Source: Acidobacteriota bacterium
GTDB lineage: Bacteria > Acidobacteriota > Terriglobia > Bryobacterales > Bryobacteraceae
DNA: 49,773 nt
Assembly (NCBI GenBank): GCA_025354525.1
Contig: JANXMS010000206.1
Location: 1-49,773 of the forward strand
Reading direction: 5' to 3'
This document shows, piece by piece, positions 1 through 9,299 of this stretch. A program made the position numbers and the translations under genes. Positions within the stretch are counted from its first letter, which is position 1. Every line of letters starts with the position of its first letter. Under the pieces are notes generated by a model, which saw nothing but the letters and a program-made list of their open reading frames with translations, made no database searches and was not told the origin of the DNA.

Positions 1-170
1 TTTCCAAAATCGAATCCAGCTTGGATAGACTGTGTCATAGCGAAAGCCGTTGCTCCTTGGTCTCTAACTCTTTGTCGTCAAACATAGTTATGCCAGAAAC
101 AACGGCTTTTTGCTAGCCCTTGGTGAGAAATAGCGGCTAGCGTACCGGGATTCAATGGCGGGCCAGCCTG
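1..170. other. Left window edge, no gene
   Basis: I see no convincing reading frame here. Two inverted repeats are visible. One is a 10-bp perfect stem (43-52 with 100-109, AAAGCCGTTG/CAACGGCTTT) enclosing 47 nt and followed by two more Ts, so it could act as a long-loop terminator on the plus strand or be a mobile-element end. The other is a 7-bp stem (112-118 with 135-141, GCTAGCC/GGCTAGC). Neither can be assigned without the sequence to the left. Confidence 0.4.
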
Positions 171-181
171 CTATTGAATCC
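148..181 (-). terminator. Inverted repeat over the stop codon of the TPR gene
   Basis: GGATTCAAT at 148-156 pairs with ATTGAATCC at 173-181. On the minus strand this 9-bp stem starts within the last codons of the TPR gene and closes just past its stop. It is placed correctly to end the four-gene operon. There is no clear T tract after it, so it may only protect the mRNA 3' end. Confidence 0.35.
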
Positions 182-2075
182 CGAACATCTCCTTGAGTTG
201 TAGGGTGTCGCCAGCCGTGGTTGACCCATCGAGCGAGTTCAGGTCAGCTTGGGAGAGATCGAGCTTGGCGGCGAAGGCCCGGCGATGGATCTCCTTCGCG
301 AGCAGGCGGGCGGTTAAGGTGGCATCGGGTAGCTGGACGACGGAAGCCTGCATAAACACCGTTCCATCTCGCCCGGAGAGGCGTGCGGCTAGGCGGTTTC
401 CGGTCGCGAAGACCGACAGCGAAAAGCCTCGTCCGCGGACGAAACGCGGGCTCTTTTCGAGGAAGACCACCGTGGCTTTCGCCGCTTCGCTAGCGTCGGG
501 CGAAAAGGTCACCGGCAGTGCGAGATCGAGAGTGCGGAAGAGCCCGGGGTTCCGTTCGAGCCCGTTCCGATAGGCCGTAATCGAAGCGTCGCTTTGTCCG
601 AGCCGTTCGTTGGCGTAGCCGATGAGCACTTCGATGCGGGCCCGGAGCAGGACCTCTTCCTGGGGTAGCCCGTTGCGGGCGGCAGCGAGCGCGGCGAATC
701 CTTTGGTGTAGGCTCCCTGGCCAACCAATGTTTCGCCCATCGCGGCCTGAACATAGGGCTTTTCGCGATCTGCGTTTTTGCCGGTCCGCGCCAGGAGTTT
801 TTGCAGCTCTACCTGTACGAGCCCGTCACCGACCGGGTTATGGAGACCTGGGCGCATCCACTCCACGATCGGGGAATCCGGCGCGTACGGGCGTAGAATC
901 CAACTTAAACGACTCTGCGGCACGAGCAAGGAGTTCAGCCGACTGTTGGCGGCCCAGAGCTCTCGCTCTATCTTGACGCGCTCCCAGAGGGCGACCGCCC
1001 ATTCCGGCACGGTGTTCCAGCTCATCTCCTCTCGAAGTTGCTCGCGCTGCAACTGAAGCGCTTCCCGATAGAGATACAGCAGCCCGATTTCGGCCTGTTC
1101 GGCATTACCGCTGGTGACGCCGCGACGGTCTGGCTTGTTGCGGATTTTCCGCAAGATGTTCAACGCCTCGGTATTGTAGCCGGCGGCCAATAAGATGATC
1201 GCGGTCGCCTGTTGACCATCGTTCCAGCGCTGTTGTTCCAGCGTCGGATCGCTCCGCTTGTCCCACGTGTGCATATTGCGGAGCGCCCCGAGCGCTTCGG
1301 CCAGCCGTCCTTCGCCCACATAGAGTAGCGAAAGGGACATCCACGGGTTCGAATTGCTCGATGGATGAAAGTGTTTGGTGGCGTAGAGGGTATCGGCCTC
1401 GGCCTCTTGGAAACGCAAGAGCACCGTGGCCACTTCGGCCCGGTTTCGCACGAGGGTCGCAATATTGACGCGATCCCGATCGGTCAATTCACTCTTCAAG
1501 ATCGTGAACCAACGGAAGGCCTCTTCGTAGTTGCCCAGGGTCATCTCGATGGAGCCGATCGTGTTCAAAGCGCCGCGGCGGATGTCGGGGTCTTTCGATT
1601 CCACGTAGCGCCGCATCAGCTTTCTCGCTTCGTCGTTCCGCCCCAACTTCATGAGCGCCCAACCCGTGCGCTCGCCAAGGTCGATCCGGAAAAGCCGGTT
1701 GAACTCCGCGACAATTTTCAGTTGCTCGTCGTGCTTCTCCGTTAAACCAGCCACCAGCAGCAGCTCAAACAGCACGTTCGAGTGGAGCTCGGAGCGGTTG
1801 TTGTCAAAACCGACCGCTTCGGCTTGCTCCACCAGCGTGCGGGCTCGGCCCAGATAGTAGCGCGCTAAAGGGAGATTGGCTTCGCCCCTATGCATCGCCA
1901 CGCCCATAAGGTAGTTACCCATGATGGATTTCTTGTCCTCTCGTAGGGTCTGTTCGGCGATCTCCCGGATCCGCACGAAGCGCCCCGAATCGATGAGATT
2001 GCGGGCCGAGGCCAGATCGAGATCCTCGGCCCGCAGGGCCGAGAAGGAAAGAACGAGCAGCAGCAGCAGGCGCAT
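171..2075 (-). CDS. Secreted TPR-repeat protein of the MoxR operon
   Basis: This is a 634-residue protein with an N-terminal signal sequence (hydrophobic residues about 2-15, cleavage probably after SALRA). The rest is helical, with tetratricopeptide-like repeats such as the stretch around residues 160-190 (NTIGSIEMTLGNYEEAF). TPR proteins act as scaffolds; no catalytic motif is visible. Its ATG shares one base with the TAA stop of the upstream MoxR gene (TAATG), so translation is probably coupled. It is the last gene of the DUF58-transglutaminase-MoxR operon and probably supplies a periplasmic interaction module for that system. The exact partner is unknown. Confidence 0.8.
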   Translation of the reverse strand: MRLLLLLVLSFSALRAEDLDLASARNLIDSGRFVRIREIAEQTLREDKKSIMGNYLMGVAMHRGEANLPLARYYLGRARTLVEQAEAVGFDNNRSELHSNVLFELLLVAGLTEKHDEQLKIVAEFNRLFRIDLGERTGWALMKLGRNDEARKLMRRYVESKDPDIRRGALNTIGSIEMTLGNYEEAFRWFTILKSELTDRDRVNIATLVRNRAEVATVLLRFQEAEADTLYATKHFHPSSNSNPWMSLSLLYVGEGRLAEALGALRNMHTWDKRSDPTLEQQRWNDGQQATAIILLAAGYNTEALNILRKIRNKPDRRGVTSGNAEQAEIGLLYLYREALQLQREQLREEMSWNTVPEWAVALWERVKIERELWAANSRLNSLLVPQSRLSWILRPYAPDSPIVEWMRPGLHNPVGDGLVQVELQKLLARTGKNADREKPYVQAAMGETLVGQGAYTKGFAALAAARNGLPQEEVLLRARIEVLIGYANERLGQSDASITAYRNGLERNPGLFRTLDLALPVTFSPDASEAAKATVVFLEKSPRFVRGRGFSLSVFATGNRLAARLSGRDGTVFMQASVVQLPDATLTARLLAKEIHRRAFAAKLDLSQADLNSLDGSTTAGDTLQLKEMFGIQ

Positions 2076-3127
2076 TAGTTTACCGGAGCGACGGGGAACG
2101 GATCAGCCGACGAAGCGGGGACAGGGGATTGCCCTGCCAGCGTCATCCGCGTTAGCTGTTCCAGCGGACCGGCCAGGCACTCGTGGACGACCTTCTTCAT
2201 CTCGCCCGCACCGGGAGCGATCACCAGACGGTGGCCGAAAACGTAGGGAGCCAGATAGTGGATGTCTTCTGGAGAGACAAAGTCTCGACCCGCCAGCATC
2301 GCCATCGATTGCAGCGCCGGGATCATCAGGACGAGACTGCGGGTGCTCAGCCCCTGCAAAACTTTCTTGTGGGAACGGAGATTCCGGGCGGTGTCGACGA
2401 GGCAGTGGTTGATCAGCGGATGGACGTAGACGTACTGTTCGATCAACTGTCGGGCTACGACGACCTCGTCGCGACCGACCAGACGCTCCGCCGGGGCCGA
2501 GCGGCGCTCGCGGCGCGTGTTGAGTACCTCGACTTCAGACTCCCGATCAATGTAATCCATGTTGATTTTGAAGAGAAATCGATCCAGTTGAGCAATTGGC
2601 AGCGGGTAGGTTCCAGCGAGGTCGCGCGGGTTTTGCGTCGCGATAACGAAGAATAGTTGGTCGAGCGGATAGGTGACGTTGTCGACGGTCACCTGCTTTT
2701 CCGCCATCGATTCGAGCATCGCCGATTGGACCTTGGGAGAGGTGCGGTTGATTTCGTCGGCTAGTAGGACATGCGCGAAGATCGGCCCGGGACGAAACTC
2801 GAAGCGACCGGTCGGTGGATCGAAAATGCTCACACCGGTGATGTCGCTCGGCAGCAGGTCCGGGGTGAACTGGACGCGGCGGAAGGGAGCAATGTGATTG
2901 CCGTTAGCGTCTGTTATCGATTCGCCGAGCGCCTTAGCCAATGTCGTTTTTCCCGAGCCGGGGTAGTCTTCGAGAAGCACGTGCCCGTCGGCGAAGAGCG
3001 CGGTGAGAATGAGATTAATCACCTCGTCACGGCCCTTGATAGCGGCGCGTAAGCGATTGCCCAGGACGCGAGCGACCTCAGCGGCTGGCGAGAGGGGATG
3101 AAGAGCGGGGTTGTTAGAGGGGTCCAT
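2075..3127 (-). CDS. MoxR-family AAA+ ATPase
   Basis: A 350-residue AAA+ ATPase of the MoxR/RavA type, which acts as a chaperone-like remodeler of partner proteins often encoded beside it. Walker A is YPGSGKTT (about residues 55-62), Walker B is LLADE (121-125) followed by the MoxR-typical INRTSPK, and sensor 1 is IATQNP. The frame is open 20 codons further upstream, but that would overlap the transglutaminase gene. The ATG at 3127 lies 2 nt after that gene's TAA and starts a normal MoxR N terminus, so it is preferred. With the DUF58 and transglutaminase genes it forms the recurrent MoxR-DUF58-TGase cluster; the substrate is unknown. Confidence 0.93.
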   Translation of the reverse strand: MDPSNNPALHPLSPAAEVARVLGNRLRAAIKGRDEVINLILTALFADGHVLLEDYPGSGKTTLAKALGESITDANGNHIAPFRRVQFTPDLLPSDITGVSIFDPPTGRFEFRPGPIFAHVLLADEINRTSPKVQSAMLESMAEKQVTVDNVTYPLDQLFFVIATQNPRDLAGTYPLPIAQLDRFLFKINMDYIDRESEVEVLNTRRERRSAPAERLVGRDEVVVARQLIEQYVYVHPLINHCLVDTARNLRSHKKVLQGLSTRSLVLMIPALQSMAMLAGRDFVSPEDIHYLAPYVFGHRLVIAPGAGEMKKVVHECLAGPLEQLTRMTLAGQSPVPASSADPFPVAPVN

Positions 3128-3129
3128 GT

Positions 3130-5349
3130 TTACGAAACTTTCCACCAAGAAAGCGGATGGAGCACTCCGAGTGCCCGCCGCCACCATTGAATGCCTTTGC
3201 CAGCTTGGCGAGCAACTGCCGCCGAGAGAGCCAGATATTTTGCCCGTCCGACCAGGGGGACGTCAGGGCCCAACGCCGCTCGCATATGCAGGGCGGTTAA
3301 GTCTTCCAGCTCCGGTGCCCGATCGGCCAAACGTTTGGCGAACGCTTCGCGGGAGGTTCCGTAGTCGCGGTAGAAACCGAGATCGGCTAGCCCATCGAGC
3401 GTCGCCCGGTAGGACGCGACCGGCAACCGGGCCGGGCCGCAGAAACGCGGCTCCATCCGGCGCCAGATTTTCATCAGGTACAGCGCAACCAAGGTCAGTA
3501 GGATTACCGGCACCATCGCTTGGCTTAATCCCCGCAGCGCTTCGGCCAGCGCCTTCCGTAAGTCGCCATCACCCGCCGGTGGGTTCTCTTCTTTCGGCGA
3601 TCCCGGCGTCTGCCGAGCCATCTCGCCCAGCATCCGCTGCAAGTCCTGATCGACCTTCTCTTCCTGCGGAGGAGTAACCACCTTCTCCGGCGTTATGTCC
3701 AGCACCACCCACCCGAGACCGCGAACGTAGACCTCCGGCCAGGCGTGGGCGTCGCCATTGCGAATCAGAATCGTCGAACCGTCGCCCCGTTGCCGAGAAC
3801 CAACCGCATAGCCCAAGCTGACCCGCGCCGGAACGCCCAGCGTCCGGAACAAGTAGACCGCCGAATGCGCCAAGTGGACGCAGTACCCATTGCGGTCACC
3901 GAACAGGAAATTCGCCACCGGGTCGGCGTCCTCGTCAAGCTTCGGCACCTTCAGGTTGTAGGTGGTGTTCTTGTCCATCCAGAACTTTACAGCCAGCGCC
4001 TGCGCGATTGGGATGCCGCGCAAATGCGCCGGCAGCAGCAGTTTCGCTTTTTCGGTGATTTCGCGATAGCGCGGATCTTCCGGCACCTCGGTATAGTGCT
4101 GCCACATCTCTGGCGACCATTTCTCGGAGCCGAGCGACCGGTTCAAGAGCGTTCCAAAATCCGCGTCAAGAACGATCGATTCCACTTTATAGGCGCGCTC
4201 GAACCGCTTCGCGTCCGGGTTCGGGGCGGGTTCCAACTTAGCCACGTCGATCAACCCAAACGGCTTCGAGTGGGGCGTCATCAGCGCCACGGTCGTCCGC
4301 AGACGATGGGCTACCCGCTCGCGCGAACCGGCACTGGGCAAATCGGCCCGATCCCGTAACGGCACTTCGATGGCCTCGGCCGGAAACGGCATGCCGACGT
4401 CGGTATCGAGCTTGCCCGACGCATCGCGGACCAAGCGGCGGCCGTTATAGTTGCTCAATGTATCCTGACGGAAATAAAACGTCCCATAGGGAGGCTTGTA
4501 GTCGTCGTGCAGACTGACGACGGCCACCGGAAAGCTCTTCCGCCCCTCCCCGTTCGAAGGGTCCGGATCCTGATTTTGGCCTTGATTCTCTTGATCCTGC
4601 TTCTGATCGCCTTTACCGCCCTGTCCCCCGTGATGGGGCTTCTCTTTCTTGCTCTGATCGCCCTTGCCTCCTTCCCCGCCGGCGAAGGCCGACAGTTGCC
4701 GCAGCTTGCCATCGGGCAGGAACAGGAATAGCGCAACAATCATCGCAATCAGCAGCGCCGGATCGAGCAACGTCCGTTTGGCCGTACTGCGGCTCAACAT
4801 CCACACGACCAACATGATGCCCAGCAAGGCACCAGCCCCGAGGAAGAACGGCATCGGATCGTAATTCCGTTCGAGTAGCCAATCGGTCAGAAAGAACGGC
4901 CTATGAATCGACCCATCCCGGTGGGCCGCCAGAATACTGGAGAAAATTCCGACGAGCGACGCCGCCTCTAGCGTCAGGAACAGCGAGTACCGCTTGGCCG
5001 AAAGCAGCACCGGCACCAGCCAGCACAGCACCCCCATGAACCAGTTGGTAGACTCCGTGAAAGCGTAAATCGCCTCGCTGCCAAAGACAGCGACTACTCC
5101 GCTATTGCCCCGCAAGAAGGAACTGAGCAGCACTGTAAAGCCCATTGCCAAGCCAGCACAGAGCCACACGCGGCTTAATCGAAGCGAGAAGCTCTCGAGC
5201 CAATTCGCCAGCGCAAACGCGCTGACCACCCCGCTGAGCGCGAACAAGATTCCGGCTTTCGATGTGTAACCGACCGCCAGCAAGCCTACGGCGGCCATCC
5301 AGATGACCACGCCGGGCAGCTTCCACCAAATTGAGTTACGCGAAGTCAT
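3130..5349 (-). CDS. Membrane-anchored transglutaminase-like protein (DUF3488/TGc type)
   Basis: A 739-residue protein with several hydrophobic helices in residues 1-215, then a low-complexity Gly/Lys/Asp/Gln-rich linker (about 222-268), then an extracytoplasmic transglutaminase-like domain. The Cys-His-Asp triad is visible: Cys in GYCVHLAHSA (about residue 489), His in DAHAWPEVY and Asp in VLDITPE. A further helix near residue 620 and a short cytosolic tail resembling DUF4129-type tails follow. Proteins of this family are predicted peptidases or cross-linkers that work with MoxR and DUF58 partners. It begins 1 nt after the DUF58 stop (TAAaATG). The hydrophilic linker is longer than I would expect for the family. 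Confidence 0.9.
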   Translation of the reverse strand: MTSRNSIWWKLPGVVIWMAAVGLLAVGYTSKAGILFALSGVVSAFALANWLESFSLRLSRVWLCAGLAMGFTVLLSSFLRGNSGVVAVFGSEAIYAFTESTNWFMGVLCWLVPVLLSAKRYSLFLTLEAASLVGIFSSILAAHRDGSIHRPFFLTDWLLERNYDPMPFFLGAGALLGIMLVVWMLSRSTAKRTLLDPALLIAMIVALFLFLPDGKLRQLSAFAGGEGGKGDQSKKEKPHHGGQGGKGDQKQDQENQGQNQDPDPSNGEGRKSFPVAVVSLHDDYKPPYGTFYFRQDTLSNYNGRRLVRDASGKLDTDVGMPFPAEAIEVPLRDRADLPSAGSRERVAHRLRTTVALMTPHSKPFGLIDVAKLEPAPNPDAKRFERAYKVESIVLDADFGTLLNRSLGSEKWSPEMWQHYTEVPEDPRYREITEKAKLLLPAHLRGIPIAQALAVKFWMDKNTTYNLKVPKLDEDADPVANFLFGDRNGYCVHLAHSAVYLFRTLGVPARVSLGYAVGSRQRGDGSTILIRNGDAHAWPEVYVRGLGWVVLDITPEKVVTPPQEEKVDQDLQRMLGEMARQTPGSPKEENPPAGDGDLRKALAEALRGLSQAMVPVILLTLVALYLMKIWRRMEPRFCGPARLPVASYRATLDGLADLGFYRDYGTSREAFAKRLADRAPELEDLTALHMRAALGPDVPLVGRAKYLALSAAVARQAGKGIQWWRRALGVLHPLSWWKVS

Positions 5350-5350
5350 T

Positions 5351-6688
5351 TTAGCCCCTACCTCCGAGGATATCGTGGAATAGGTGCCCGGTTCTCCGCT
5401 CTGCGACTCCCGCCGTACTCGCCATCCCCGCCGCGCTGGTGGCGAGTTTCTGTAACTCCGCTAACGTAACTTCGCTTTGATCTCCAGGCCGAAGAAACCA
5501 CTGTGCCACCCGCTCCTGCCAACGCAAGGGGCCTTCGCGCTCGGCGCGGACTGCCTCCACGCCAGTCAAAATCTGCATCCGCATAGTGCCCCCGGCTGCC
5601 CCTTGGTCAACCGCATGTTCCCAAGCACCCGCGTCCGGCGGCAGCAGCAGAATGCAGAATTGGTACCCCTCCGATTCCATTTTGGAAAGGAATTCCCCTA
5701 GGCCACCACCTCGTGCGTCGAAATCCGCTTCTCCGCTCCGCGCTAGCACCTCTAAAGCCTCTTCCCGCTCCGTCGCATGGCGCAGCACGCCGTCGGCCGC
5801 GAAGCACCAATCGTCGCCCAGGAGGCCTCGCTCGATCGCAATCCGCGCCACCGCCGCCGTCGCGTCATCATGCTGACTCGTCACCAAATATGCACACCCT
5901 TTACGCCGCTCCGCCACGCTCCGCTCCGGCGTCCGCACCATCATCCGATTCGTCCGCGCGTACACTTTCCAAAGAACCATACGCAGCGGATCGCCCGGTG
6001 CATACTGGCGCATCTCCACTCTATCCCCGCGCGGCTCGGCATAAATGTCCGAAATATCGTCGCCATCGGCCATACCGGCCGGCGGCGGCATCTGGGCCAA
6101 CAAACCGCGCTCCGGCAACACCCGCAGACTCACCGTCTCCGTCCGCCGCCACGCAATCTCCGCAAATCCGAACAAATCCTTCACCGCGAACCGGCGCACC
6201 ACCCGTTGCACGATGCAACGACGTCCCGGCGACGCCAATTCCACCAGTTCTCCACCTTGGCGTTCCAAAGCGATCTTGGCCGCCGTCTCTCCTCCGCCAT
6301 CGTCTACCCACTGCCACTGGGCCACCGTAAACGGAATCCAGCGCGGATAGCGCAAGCGGTAACCGGTTGGCTGCGGAATCGCCGTCTCCAAATCCAACAA
6401 CCCCGGCGTTGCAGCCCGCTTTGATTTCCAAAAAAGATACGTCGATCCCAAAACGACACACAGCAACAGCGACAGCACCACCATTAGCCCCGCCAGACCC
6501 GCCACCAGCAGCACAAGGTCCAAGTGGAGCACACCCTGAAACCACACTGCCAGGGCAAACATCGCCGAAAATGCCACGCCCGTCCGCGTTAATGGGAACG
6601 CTCCGTGAATCGGGCGCATCCACGGACGTAGAAATCGGCGCGAGAATCCCGCCGCCCTCCGCCGAAAGTTTGTCAGCCAAGCCGCCAT
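5351..6688 (-). CDS. DUF58 domain membrane protein
   Basis: A 445-residue protein with two closely spaced transmembrane helices near residues 35-85 and a cytosolic DUF58 domain. The diagnostic YAPGDP motif is at about residues 229-234, followed by WKVYART. DUF58 proteins have a degenerate von Willebrand A-like fold and are encoded with MoxR ATPases; their biochemical role is not settled. The first gene of the four-gene operon. A TTG start at 6712 is possible, but the ATG at 6688 is closer to the family N terminus. It is transcribed divergently from the sulfatase, leaving only 45 bp between the two starts for both promoters. Confidence 0.9.
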   Translation of the reverse strand: MAAWLTNFRRRAAGFSRRFLRPWMRPIHGAFPLTRTGVAFSAMFALAVWFQGVLHLDLVLLVAGLAGLMVVLSLLLCVVLGSTYLFWKSKRAATPGLLDLETAIPQPTGYRLRYPRWIPFTVAQWQWVDDGGGETAAKIALERQGGELVELASPGRRCIVQRVVRRFAVKDLFGFAEIAWRRTETVSLRVLPERGLLAQMPPPAGMADGDDISDIYAEPRGDRVEMRQYAPGDPLRMVLWKVYARTNRMMVRTPERSVAERRKGCAYLVTSQHDDATAAVARIAIERGLLGDDWCFAADGVLRHATEREEALEVLARSGEADFDARGGGLGEFLSKMESEGYQFCILLLPPDAGAWEHAVDQGAAGGTMRMQILTGVEAVRAEREGPLRWQERVAQWFLRPGDQSEVTLAELQKLATSAAGMASTAGVAERRTGHLFHDILGGRG

Positions 6689-6733
6689 GTATTGATTTTG
6701 ACGTATGATCAAAGCGTTCTGGTGCCGTAAATC

Positions 6734-8146
6734 ATGAATGTTTCTCGCCGCACGTTTCTTTCAAGCATTTTAGCTGCCAATCTGCCCGCCGCTCCGGCAA
6801 AACGGAGCGTCGTCCTCATGCTCGTCGACGATCTCGGCTGGCGCGACTTCGGCTGCACGGGCCACCCTTATCACGAAACGCCGCATATTGACGCACTCGC
6901 CCGTGACGGTCTCCGCTTCACCCAGGCCTACGCCGCCTGCCCCGTCTGCTCGCCCTCCCGCGCCGCGCTGCTCACTGGGAAGTACCCCGCCCGCCTTCAA
7001 ATTACCGATTGGATCCCCGGCCGCAAGCAGTGGCCCACCGCCAGAGTGCTGACCCCGGCTTTCGAGCAGCAGTTGCCGTTGGCCGAAACCACCATCGCCG
7101 AGATCCTGAAACCAGCCGGCTACCGCACCGCAAGCATCGGCAAGTGGCACCTCGGCGGCGACGGCTTCGGCCCCGAGCAGCAGGGCTTCGAGAAGAATGT
7201 CGCCGGTACTTCCAAGGGTTCGCCCGCCGGCTACTTTGGGCCGTTCGATCTACCCGGGCTCCAAGGCGGCACGAAGGACGACCTCCTCACCGCCGCTCTC
7301 ACCACCGAAGCGGAGAAGTTCCTCGATTCGGCCAAGGGCAGCCCGTTCTTCCTTTACTTCCCCCACTTCACCGTCCACACCCCAATCCAAGCGCCCGCCC
7401 CGCTCGTCGAAAAATACAAGCAGAAGATTGAGTTCATGGGTCTCACCGGCAACGCCACTTACGCCGCCATGATGGAGACCCTCGACGACTCCGTCGGCCG
7501 TCTGCGCCGCAAACTCGTCGAACTCGGTCGCGCGGACGATACCGTCTTCCTGCTCACCGGCGACAACGGCGGCCTTCGCTTCGAAGGCAAGGCTAAGGCC
7601 CCGATCACCGACAACGCCCCCGCGCGCAACGGCAAGGGTCACCTGTACGAAGGCGGCATCCGCGTTCCCTTCCTCGCAGCCGGCCCCGGAGTCGCCAAGG
7701 GTATCAACGCCACTCCCATTTCAAGCATCGACTTCCTCCCCACCATCTGCGAACTCGCCGGGCTCCCCGTTCCCAAAGCGATCGACGGCGTCAGCCTAAC
7801 GCCGGCCTTGCAGCAGCAGGCCCTCAAACCCCGCTCCCTTTTCTGGCACTACCCCCACTATTCGAACCAGGGCGGCCCCCCCGGCGGCGCGGTCCGGGAC
7901 GGCGACTGGAAGCTGATCGAGTTCTACGAGGATAACCGACTGGAACTGTACAACCTTGCCCGCGACCCCGGCGAAAAGAAGAATCTGCTCAATCAGCACG
8001 GCGATGTTGCAGACAAGCTGAAGCAAGCGCTATCCAAATGGCGCAAGGCCGTCAAGGCCACCATGCCGAAGCCGAACCCGGGTTATCTGCCCGCGCAGGC
8101 CGACCAAGGCCTGACGGGTGCCGAGGCACCCACGCCCCCAGCCTAG
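6734..8146 (+). CDS. Type I sulfatase, Tat-exported
   Basis: A 470-residue arylsulfatase-family enzyme that hydrolyses sulfate esters, probably on polysaccharides or glycosides outside the cytoplasm. The N terminus has a twin-arginine-type signal (SRRTFLSS). The active-site motif is CSPSR (Cys72-Arg76), whose Cys is converted to formylglycine in this family. Metal-binding VDD is at residues 31-33, followed by GKWHLGG near 135 and TGDNGG near 275. It is a single-gene unit facing away from the MoxR operon. Its stop shares the CTAG palindrome with the convergent TauE gene. The substrate cannot be told from sequence. A formylglycine-generating enzyme is needed, but none is in this window. Confidence 0.95.
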   Translation: MNVSRRTFLSSILAANLPAAPAKRSVVLMLVDDLGWRDFGCTGHPYHETPHIDALARDGLRFTQAYAACPVCSPSRAALLTGKYPARLQITDWIPGRKQWPTARVLTPAFEQQLPLAETTIAEILKPAGYRTASIGKWHLGGDGFGPEQQGFEKNVAGTSKGSPAGYFGPFDLPGLQGGTKDDLLTAALTTEAEKFLDSAKGSPFFLYFPHFTVHTPIQAPAPLVEKYKQKIEFMGLTGNATYAAMMETLDDSVGRLRRKLVELGRADDTVFLLTGDNGGLRFEGKAKAPITDNAPARNGKGHLYEGGIRVPFLAAGPGVAKGINATPISSIDFLPTICELAGLPVPKAIDGVSLTPALQQQALKPRSLFWHYPHYSNQGGPPGGAVRDGDWKLIEFYEDNRLELYNLARDPGEKKNLLNQHGDVADKLKQALSKWRKAVKATMPKPNPGYLPAQADQGLTGAEAPTPPA

Positions 8147-8919
8147 CGCCGCGTCGGCAAAAACAGAAGTACGGTAGCCGCGAACGCCAGCACGATCACT
8201 GCCGTCAAAAACGCCCGCTCCGGAATTCGCGAAATCAGCTTTCGGCCAACGATGGCACCGGCCAGCGTAGGCGCGATCATGACGGCGTCAAACAGCAGCG
8301 ACTGCTGGCTGAAGAGTCCGTGGGCCAAATAAACTGGGATCTTGGACAGATTTACAAAAAAGAAGAACCAAGCGCCGGTCGCCACGAACTCTTCCCGCGG
8401 CAGGCGCTTGGAGAGCAGGTAGATGTTCATGATCGGCCCCGCGGCGTTCGCCACCATCGTCGCAAACCCCGCCGATGTGCCGAAGAAGCCGGAAAACCAC
8501 CAGCCTGTTGGCGGCGTCGGGCTTGCGTACCGCAGCCGCCAAAGGAACAGCAGCAGCATCGAGAACGTAATCGCACCCACCAGCGGACGAATCACCGTAT
8601 CCGGATAAACCAGTACCACCGCACCCAAGGCCATGCCGCCCATCACCCACGGCAGCAGCGAAAACAGCGCGTTTGCTGCAGCTTTCTTGCGGTACGCAAT
8701 GACGGCGTAGCAGTCGGCGCAGATCAGTATTGGCAGCAGCCAAGCAGTGGATAGCCGTGCATCGCCCACTGTAAAAACGAACAGCGGTACGGCTAGAATG
8801 CCGATTCCCGGGACGCCGGTCTTGGCGACGCCGATCAAGAAGGCGCAGAGGGCACCCAGTAACCATTTCCAAAGAGCGAGTTCCGGCACGTGTAGTGAGT
8901 AGGGAGTGAGGCAAGCCAA
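8143..8919 (-). CDS. TauE/SafE-family permease
   Basis: A 258-residue integral membrane protein with about seven or eight hydrophobic helices in the two-repeat arrangement of the TauE/SafE (formerly DUF81) family. The family is predicted to move sulfite, sulfoacetate or other small organic anions. The family N-terminal pattern is visible as FLIGVAKTGVPG. The called start is TTG at 8919; a GTG at 8889 is the alternative, and neither has a strong ribosome-binding site. Lying tail-to-tail with a sulfatase suggests, but does not prove, a sulfur-related role such as sulfite export. The two genes overlap by 4 bp. Confidence 0.88.
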   Translation of the reverse strand: MACLTPYSLHVPELALWKWLLGALCAFLIGVAKTGVPGIGILAVPLFVFTVGDARLSTAWLLPILICADCYAVIAYRKKAAANALFSLLPWVMGGMALGAVVLVYPDTVIRPLVGAITFSMLLLFLWRLRYASPTPPTGWWFSGFFGTSAGFATMVANAAGPIMNIYLLSKRLPREEFVATGAWFFFFVNLSKIPVYLAHGLFSQQSLLFDAVMIAPTLAGAIVGRKLISRIPERAFLTAVIVLAFAATVLLFLPTRR

Positions 8920-8946
8920 TCAGCTAAGCCGCCCTTGTTAGCTCCT

Positions 8947-9153
8947 TCATCGAGACTGCGCCTTGTTAAAAGCGAAGAAAAACACTGTGATGCTGAGGCT
9001 GGCCAGCAGGTAGACCAGAGATCGCAGCAACGACATCAAAGGCACCACGTCACCGAGAAAGCCGGAAAATGTCCGGACAAAATCCAACGCCATCAGGATT
9101 GTGAGCAGCAGCGCTCCAATCAGCGCCAGAAGCGCCGCACTCTTAGGGGTCAT
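8947..9153 (-). CDS. Small two-helix membrane protein, unknown function
   Basis: A 68-residue frame starting at an ATG, with two hydrophobic segments (about residues 8-30 and 38-62) and a basic C terminus. I do not recognise a family. It lies between the tRNA-Sec gene and the TauE permease on the same strand and could share their transcription. Hydrophobicity, length and lack of overlap with other genes support it; a chance frame remains possible. Confidence 0.55.
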   Translation of the reverse strand: MTPKSAALLALIGALLLTILMALDFVRTFSGFLGDVVPLMSLLRSLVYLLASLSITVFFFAFNKAQSR

Positions 9154-9200
9154 GGTTGCAGTATGAGCGCTCTCGGGTTCAGGCGCAAGGTGAGATCAGG

Positions 9201-9295
9201 TGGCGGAAGCCAGTGGGAGTCGAACCCACCGCGCCGCTTACGCGACGCACGCTGGTTTTGAAGACCAGGCCCAGCACCGGCCAAGATTGGCTTCC
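9201..9295 (-). tRNA. selC: tRNA-Sec (anticodon TCA)
   Basis: This 95-nt gene has all the marks of a bacterial selenocysteine tRNA. The acceptor stem has 8 bp (GGAAGCCA with TGGCTTCC). The anticodon stem CTGGT/ACCAG carries the loop CTTCAAA with anticodon TCA. The long variable arm is a 7-bp stem with a GTAA loop. The T arm is GTGGG/CCCAC with TTCGACT. Discriminator G and an encoded CCA follow. It reads UGA as selenocysteine, so the organism should carry selA, selB and selD elsewhere. It sits 4 nt downstream of the HD-domain gene on the same strand and may be processed from a shared transcript. Confidence 0.95.
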
Positions 9296-9299
9296 GCAA

